DNA of 64,000 bases from assembly GCA_965243835.1 (NCBI GenBank), contig OZ251578.1, forward strand, positions 1 through 64,000, in the 5' to 3' direction. The notes below the pieces were generated by a model. The model made no database searches. It was given only the letters and a program-made list of their open reading frames with translations, and was not told the DNA's origin. Position 1 is the first letter of the stretch, and the number at the start of each line of letters is the position of its first letter. Of the stretch, positions 59,198-64,000 are shown one piece after another. This DNA comes from G965202665 sp965243835 (GTDB lineage Bacteria > Actinomycetota > Acidimicrobiia > Spongiisociales > Spongiisociaceae). The position numbers and the translations under genes are program-made.

Positions 59198-60713
59198 GGC
59201 GGGCGGCTCCCTGAGCGTCCCGCACATCGAGGTTCGCGGCGTCTCCAAAAGATTCGGAGGCGCCGTGGCCCTGCAGGCGGTGGATACGGCGGTGCAGGCC
59301 GGGACGGTGCACGCCTTGGTGGGGGAAAATGGGGCAGGCAAAAGCACCTTGGGCAAAATCATGGCCGGGGCGCTCACCCCCGACGAGGGCCAAGTGGAGG
59401 TTTACGGGCGGCCGGTGGAGTTGCGTTCCCCGCGCCAGGCCTTGGAGATGGGCATCACCATGGTGGCCCAGGAGCTGTCCCTGGTTCCGCATCGCTCCGC
59501 TCGCGACAACGTCTTTTTGGGGATGGAAAGCGTGCGGGGACCGTTGGTGGACGAGGCCCGGGATCGGGCGCGGGTGGCCCGTTTGGTGGAGGAGTACGGA
59601 ATCGAAGTGGATCCCGACCAGCTGGTGGGGCGGATGTCGGTGGCCGATCAGCAAAAGGTGGAGATTCTCCGCTCCCTGGCCCGCGACGCCCAGCTGATCG
59701 TCATGGACGAGCCCACCGCCCGCCTGTCCTCGGCCGAAGCCCGGGGATTGCGGGGAATGGTGCGGCAGTTGGCGGACGGGGGAGTGACCGTAGTGTACGT
59801 TTCCCACTTTTTGGAAGAGGTGCTGGCCATCGCCGACCGGGTGACGATTATGCGGGACGGGGAGGTGGTGCGCACCTCGCCCGCCGCCTCCGAAACCCGC
59901 TCTTCCCTGATCGAGGGGATCGTGGGGCGCAAGCTGGAAGCGGTTTTCCCGGCCCGCCGCCCTCCCCCGTCCGAGGCCCGGCCGGTGCTGGAGGTGAAGG
60001 GCCTGGGACGGGAGGGCGTTTTTTCGGAAGTGGATTTCACCATTCGGGAAGGGGAGATCGTAACCCTGGCCGGTTTGGTCGGATCGGGCCGGTCGGAGAC
60101 GGCGCGGGCTATTTTCGGGGCGGATCGGGCCACCGCCGGGCGCATGACGCTGGACGGCGCCCCCTACGCTCCCCGCTCCCCGCGGGACGCCATCCGGGCC
60201 GGGGTGGCCATGGTCCCCGAATCCCGCTCCGCGCAGGGGCTCCTGGGGAGGATGACGGTGCGGGCCAACACCACCCTGGCCCATCTTTCCCTGTTCGCCC
60301 TGCCGGGCGGTTTTCTCCGCTCCCGCCCGGAAACGGAGGCGGCCCAAGAGGCGACCAGCACCGTGCGCCTCACCGGGGCCACCATCGACTCCGTGATCAC
60401 CGAGTTGTCGGGGGGCAACCAGCAGAAAACCCTGTTCGGCCGTTGGCTGGTGTCCCGTCCCCGGCTCTTCATCGCCGATGAACCCACCCGGGGGGTGGAC
60501 GTGGGGGCCAAGCGCGGCATCTACGATCTGCTGACCGGTTTGGCCGCGGCCGGCATGGCGGTGTTGATCGTGTCGTCCGAGTTGGAGGAGGTGCTGGGGT
60601 TGTCGCACCGGGTGCTGGTGATGAGCGACGGCCGGTTGGCCGGGGAAGTGGCGGGCGCCGACGCTACGGAAACCTCGGTGATGGAGCTGGCTTTCGGAGG
60701 GGCGCAGGCATGA
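59190..60713 (+). CDS. Sugar-type ABC transporter ATPase (RbsA-like, double domain)
   Basis: 507 aa. Two fused nucleotide-binding domains: Walker A GENGAGKST and, in the second half, the degenerate GLVGSGRSE usual in this family. Signatures are RMSVADQQKVEIL and LSGGNQQKTLFGRWL. ATG overlaps the binding-protein stop by 8 bp, and its stop overlaps the permease start. Confidence 0.93.
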   Translation: MDEAGGSLSVPHIEVRGVSKRFGGAVALQAVDTAVQAGTVHALVGENGAGKSTLGKIMAGALTPDEGQVEVYGRPVELRSPRQALEMGITMVAQELSLVPHRSARDNVFLGMESVRGPLVDEARDRARVARLVEEYGIEVDPDQLVGRMSVADQQKVEILRSLARDAQLIVMDEPTARLSSAEARGLRGMVRQLADGGVTVVYVSHFLEEVLAIADRVTIMRDGEVVRTSPAASETRSSLIEGIVGRKLEAVFPARRPPPSEARPVLEVKGLGREGVFSEVDFTIREGEIVTLAGLVGSGRSETARAIFGADRATAGRMTLDGAPYAPRSPRDAIRAGVAMVPESRSAQGLLGRMTVRANTTLAHLSLFALPGGFLRSRPETEAAQEATSTVRLTGATIDSVITELSGGNQQKTLFGRWLVSRPRLFIADEPTRGVDVGAKRGIYDLLTGLAAAGMAVLIVSSELEEVLGLSHRVLVMSDGRLAGEVAGADATETSVMELAFGGAQA

Positions 60714-61672
60714 CGTTGGCAACCCGATCCCGGAGGGCGCGGGGGTGGTCGCTTCTCACCGACTACGGCATTATCTGGGCCACGTTGCTGGTTTTCCTCC
60801 TGCTGTTCCTTACCGCCGACAACTTCTTAACCCCCGCCAACCTGCGCAACATCCTGGACCAACAAGCATTTTTCCTGATCGCTGGCTCGGCTGTGACACT
60901 GACCCTGATCGGCGGCAACTTCGACATTTCCCTTTCCGCCTGTTTCATCAACGCCACCATCGCCACCGCCCTCACCATGAACGCCACCGGCTCTTGGCAG
61001 TTGGCCTTGCTGGCCGGCATCGCGATCAGCTCCCTGTTCGGGGCCGTCAACGGGGCCATCGTGGCCTGGGCCCGCATCAACTCCTTCATCGCCACCCTGG
61101 CCACCTCCTTCGTCTTCTACGGGGTGGCTTTTTTGATGAGCAACCGCAGCATCGTCCGGGTGACCGAGATCGATTTTTCCAATATCGCCCGCGGGCGGAT
61201 TTGGGGCATAACCAAGGCCACCTGGATAGCGGCGGTGGTGGTGGCCGTTTTCTGGGTTTTGCTGTCCCGCACCCGCTTCGGACGGCACGTGTACGCCACG
61301 GGCGGCAACCCGGAGGCGGCCCACCTGGCCGGAATCCGGGTGAAAATCGTGACCCTGCTCACCTTCGTGCTGACCGGGGCGGCCACCGGCTTGGCCGGGG
61401 CCCTGTCCGCCTCCCGCACCCTGGTGGGCCAGCCCCACGACGATTTCACTTTCGTGTTCTCGGTGTTGACGGCGGTGATCGTGGGGGGCACTTCCATCGC
61501 CGGGGGGGAGGGGGCCGTCTGGCGCACCCTGTTCGGAGCCTTTTTCATCGCTTTGGTCATCAACGGGTTCAACCTGTTGCAAATTGACCCGATTATCCAA
61601 CGTTTGATACAAGGAGGTGTGATAGTGCTGGCCGTGGCCGCCGACAACTGGACGAGAAGCCGGAGGATGTGA
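60710..61672 (+). CDS. Sugar-type ABC transporter permease (RbsC-like)
   Basis: 320 aa, 8-10 helices: LTLIGGNFDISLSACFINATIAT, GAVNGAIVAWARINSFIATL, GRHVYATGGNPEAAHLAGI, and VIVGGTSIAGGEGAVW. One permease forms the homodimeric channel. Coupled to both neighbours by 4-bp overlaps. Confidence 0.93.
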   Translation: MTLATRSRRARGWSLLTDYGIIWATLLVFLLLFLTADNFLTPANLRNILDQQAFFLIAGSAVTLTLIGGNFDISLSACFINATIATALTMNATGSWQLALLAGIAISSLFGAVNGAIVAWARINSFIATLATSFVFYGVAFLMSNRSIVRVTEIDFSNIARGRIWGITKATWIAAVVVAVFWVLLSRTRFGRHVYATGGNPEAAHLAGIRVKIVTLLTFVLTGAATGLAGALSASRTLVGQPHDDFTFVFSVLTAVIVGGTSIAGGEGAVWRTLFGAFFIALVINGFNLLQIDPIIQRLIQGGVIVLAVAADNWTRSRRM

Positions 61673-62739
61673 TGCGGGAGTTGACCCTGGACCAAGTAGA
61701 CGACCTGGCCCTGGGGGCCACCCTGCTGGGCACGGGCGGAGGGGGCGACCCGTACGTGGCCCGGCTGATGTTGCGCGGGGCCATCGAACGTTACGGGCCG
61801 GTATCGGTGGTAGAGCCCTCCGAGTTGCCCCCCGACGGGTTGGTGATGACCACCGCCGTCGTCGGCGCCCCCACCGTGCTCTTGGAGAAAATTCCATCGG
61901 GGGCCGAGTTCACCGCCTCCGTCACCGCCCTGTCCTCCTACCTGGGCCGGGAGCCGGTGGCGTTGATGCCCATCGAGGTGGGCGGATTGAACACGTTGCT
62001 TCCTTTGGCCACCGCCGTGGAGATGGGGCTGCCGGTGGTGGACGCGGACGGAATGCGCCGGGCCTTCCCCCAGATCGAGATGACCATTTTCACCCTGGCC
62101 GGCATTTCCGCCTCCCCGATGGCGGTGGCGGACGAGAAGGGCAACCTGTGCGTGTTTGAAACCAACACCAACCAGCTGGGCGAAATACTGGTGCGGGGGG
62201 CGGTGATGTCGCTCACCTTGGCCAACGCCATGGCCTCCTACACCATGACCGCCGCCCAGGTAGCCGAGCATGCCATCCTCGGGTCCGTTACCTACTGCAC
62301 CGAGTTGGGACGATTGTTGAACGCCGTGCAACGGGGGGAGGCGGGGGCGTACGACCGGTTCTTGGAGTTCGCCGAAGGCTCCATTATTTTCTCGGGCACG
62401 ATTACGGACGTGGAGCGGCGCACCACCGAAGGGTTCGCCAAAGGCACGGTGACCATCGAAGCCCGGGACGGGTCGGAGCGCGCCATGCAGATCGGAATCC
62501 AAAACGAGTTCCTGGCGGCTTTCGAGGACGGCTCCCCGGTGGTTACCGCCCCCGACCTGATCTGCATCCTGGACGCGGAAACCGCCACCCCCATCACCAC
62601 CGAAACCCTCACCTACGGGCAACGGGTGAACGTGGTGGCCATGCCGTGCGCTCCGCAATGGCACCGGGAGGGGATGTTGGAAGTAGTAGGGCCGCGGGCG
62701 TTTGGATACGACCACGAATACAGAAGGCTTGGTGCGTAA
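61669..62739 (+). CDS. DUF917 family protein
   Basis: 356 aa. The DUF917 N-terminus DLALGATLLGTGGGGDPYVARLM and middle MPIEVGGLNTLLPL are clear. DUF917 proteins sit beside hydantoinase/oxoprolinase genes, and relatives act on thiohydantoins. ATG overlaps the permease stop; its own TAA overlaps the next ATG. Confidence 0.88.
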   Translation: MMRELTLDQVDDLALGATLLGTGGGGDPYVARLMLRGAIERYGPVSVVEPSELPPDGLVMTTAVVGAPTVLLEKIPSGAEFTASVTALSSYLGREPVALMPIEVGGLNTLLPLATAVEMGLPVVDADGMRRAFPQIEMTIFTLAGISASPMAVADEKGNLCVFETNTNQLGEILVRGAVMSLTLANAMASYTMTAAQVAEHAILGSVTYCTELGRLLNAVQRGEAGAYDRFLEFAEGSIIFSGTITDVERRTTEGFAKGTVTIEARDGSERAMQIGIQNEFLAAFEDGSPVVTAPDLICILDAETATPITTETLTYGQRVNVVAMPCAPQWHREGMLEVVGPRAFGYDHEYRRLGA

Positions 62740-64000
62740 TGTTGCGAATGGGAATCGACGTGGGGGGGACCAACACCGACGCGGTGCTGGTGGACTCCGT
62801 GGGCCGGGTGCTGGCCATGCACAAGGCCCCCACCACCGAGGATCCGCTGGACGGGATCAGCGCCGCCATGGCCGCGGTGGGGAGGGAAGCGGAACTGTCG
62901 GAGGTGGGCAAAGCCATGCTGGGCACTACCCATTCCGCCAACGCCATCATCCAGCGCCGCGGCTTGGGCCGGGTGGGGGTGTTGCGACTGGCCGCCCCCT
63001 CCTCGCTGGCGGTCCCCCCCGGAGCGGACTGGCCGGACGACCTGCGCCGCGCGGTGATCGCCGTCGAAGAAATCATCGAGGGGGGTTATGAATACGACGG
63101 GCGGGTGATCGCCGAGCTGGACGAGGCGGCCGTGCGCCGGTTCGCGGAGGCCGCCGCCGGCCAAGCGGAGGCGGTGGCCGTCTCCTGCGCCTTCAGCCCC
63201 GCCAACTTCGAGCAGGAACTGCGGGCCGCCGAAATCCTGGCCGAGGAGTTGGGGGACGAGATGCCGGTTTCCCTCAGCCACCGGGTGGGCACCCTGGGTT
63301 TGCTGGAGCGGGAGAACGCCACCATGCTCAACGCCTCCCTGCTGGGGGTGGCCCGGCGGGTGGTGGACGGGTTCCGCCGGGCCTTGCGCGAGCACGGCGT
63401 CGACGCACAGGCTTACATCACCCAGAACGATGGAACCTTGATGACCGCCGACCGCGCCTTGGAGATGCCGGTGCTGTCTTTGGGGTCGGGCCCCACCAAT
63501 TCCATGCGGGGGGCCTGTTCGCTGGCCGGGCTGGCCGACGCCCTGGTGGTGGACGTCGGGGGAACTTCCACCGACATCGGCATCTTGGTGGACGGCTTCC
63601 CCCGGGAGTCGGCCACCGCCGTCTACGTGGGCGGGGTGCGCACCAACTTCCGCATGCCGGATCTGATTTCCATCGGCTTGGGCGGGGGGACCATCGTCCG
63701 TCCCGGGCCGGATGGGGTGTCGGTGGGTCCCGATTCGGTGGGCTACCGGGTGACCGAAGAGGCCCTGGTGTGCGGCGGGGGGACGCTCACCCTGTCCGAT
63801 GTTTCGGCAGCGGGGGGGCGATTGTCCGGCTTCGGCGATCCCGGCCGGGTGGCCGACTTGGACGGCGAGGTCGTCTCCGGGGCCCTGCGGTGGGTGGACG
63901 AGCAGTTGGCCGCCCGTTGCGAACGAATGAAAGCCAGCCGGGACCCCATGCCGCTGTTGGCGGTGGGGGGAGGGGCGCATCTGGCTCCGGAGCGGGTGAC
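62739..64000 (+). CDS. Hydantoinase/oxoprolinase subunit A (3' end cut by window)
   Basis: 420 codons are visible and open to the window end. N-terminal actin-like ATPase phosphate loop MGIDVGGTNTDAVLVD, a second phosphate motif VVDVGGTSTDIGILVDG, adenosine motif GLGGGTIVRPGP and the later LLAVGGGAHL. HyuA-type enzymes open hydantoin or 5-oxoproline rings using ATP. TAATG coupling to the DUF917 gene; with the ABC genes it forms an uptake-and-hydrolysis operon. Confidence 0.92.
   Translation, partial: MLRMGIDVGGTNTDAVLVDSVGRVLAMHKAPTTEDPLDGISAAMAAVGREAELSEVGKAMLGTTHSANAIIQRRGLGRVGVLRLAAPSSLAVPPGADWPDDLRRAVIAVEEIIEGGYEYDGRVIAELDEAAVRRFAEAAAGQAEAVAVSCAFSPANFEQELRAAEILAEELGDEMPVSLSHRVGTLGLLERENATMLNASLLGVARRVVDGFRRALREHGVDAQAYITQNDGTLMTADRALEMPVLSLGSGPTNSMRGACSLAGLADALVVDVGGTSTDIGILVDGFPRESATAVYVGGVRTNFRMPDLISIGLGGGTIVRPGPDGVSVGPDSVGYRVTEEALVCGGGTLTLSDVSAAGGRLSGFGDPGRVADLDGEVVSGALRWVDEQLAARCERMKASRDPMPLLAVGGGAHLAPERV

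Noticed and set aside
1..64000. CRISPR arrays, insertion sequences or prophage
   Set aside because: No regularly spaced short repeats, transposase or phage structural genes were seen; only the AT-rich island at 33.5-36.1 kb suggests transfer.

Overview
The window is high-GC and gene-dense and looks chromosomal. It reads as an actinobacterium, most likely from a deep-branching class such as Acidimicrobiia; this is inferred from gene content and style only. The grounds are the crgA-pabA and fhaA-fhaB-pstP-rodA-pbpA-pknB block, a Mycobacterium-type dCTP deaminase, Thr-rich linkers after lipoboxes, and many genes whose start codon sits 6-9 nt after a TANNNT -10 box (leaderless or near-leaderless mRNAs).

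Layout. 1-6.8 kb: the end of an aldolase/dehydrogenase fusion, two unknown genes, a nucleoside phosphorylase coupled to a formylglycine-generating enzyme, and an amidase. 6.9-15.2 kb: dnaX, recR, a DRG-like GTPase with degraded G motifs, a large unknown protein, dcd, tRNA-Gly, a small membrane protein, a CDF transporter and thrB. 15.2-27.3 kb: a branched-chain-amino-acid-type (Liv) ABC transporter with three binding-protein genes that together carry five binding modules: two tandem-fused lipoproteins and one SLH-anchored protein. 27.3-33.3 kb: tRNA-Thr, envelope and membrane genes, and a 1.27-kb GT-rich stretch built from two diverged ~400-bp direct repeats. 33.3-36.1 kb: an AT-rich three-gene island (TIGR04255-like protein, HTH protein, CDI-motif protein) divergent from a 24-residue Arg-rich microprotein. 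36.2-41.5 kb: a cobalamin-riboswitch operon, btuF (tandem-fused) -btuC-btuD-cobO, followed by two small genes. 41.6-51.9 kb: tRNA-Ile, tRNA-Ala, a thiolase, crgA, pabA, and the Ser/Thr kinase / cell-wall operon, in which PbpA has lost all its catalytic motifs. 51.9-56.3 kb: an HpaI-type aldolase with a mesaconyl-CoA-isomerase-like CoA transferase, an island of small unknown genes including an inverted paralogous pair, and a cupin. 56.3-64 kb: a ThDP enzyme and a sugar-type ABC transporter coupled to DUF917 and hydantoinase-A genes; the last gene is cut by the window end.

Main themes. (i) Binding-protein modules are duplicated in tandem in two unrelated ABC systems (Liv and B12). (ii) The Ser/Thr-kinase cell-wall operon keeps its order but encodes a non-catalytic PBP and a RodA with an altered key acidic residue. 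(iii) The AT-rich TIGR04255/HTH island, with a promoter bracketed by an inverted repeat, is the best candidate for an undescribed accessory system. All calls come from reading the sequence and recalling family features; no database search was run.
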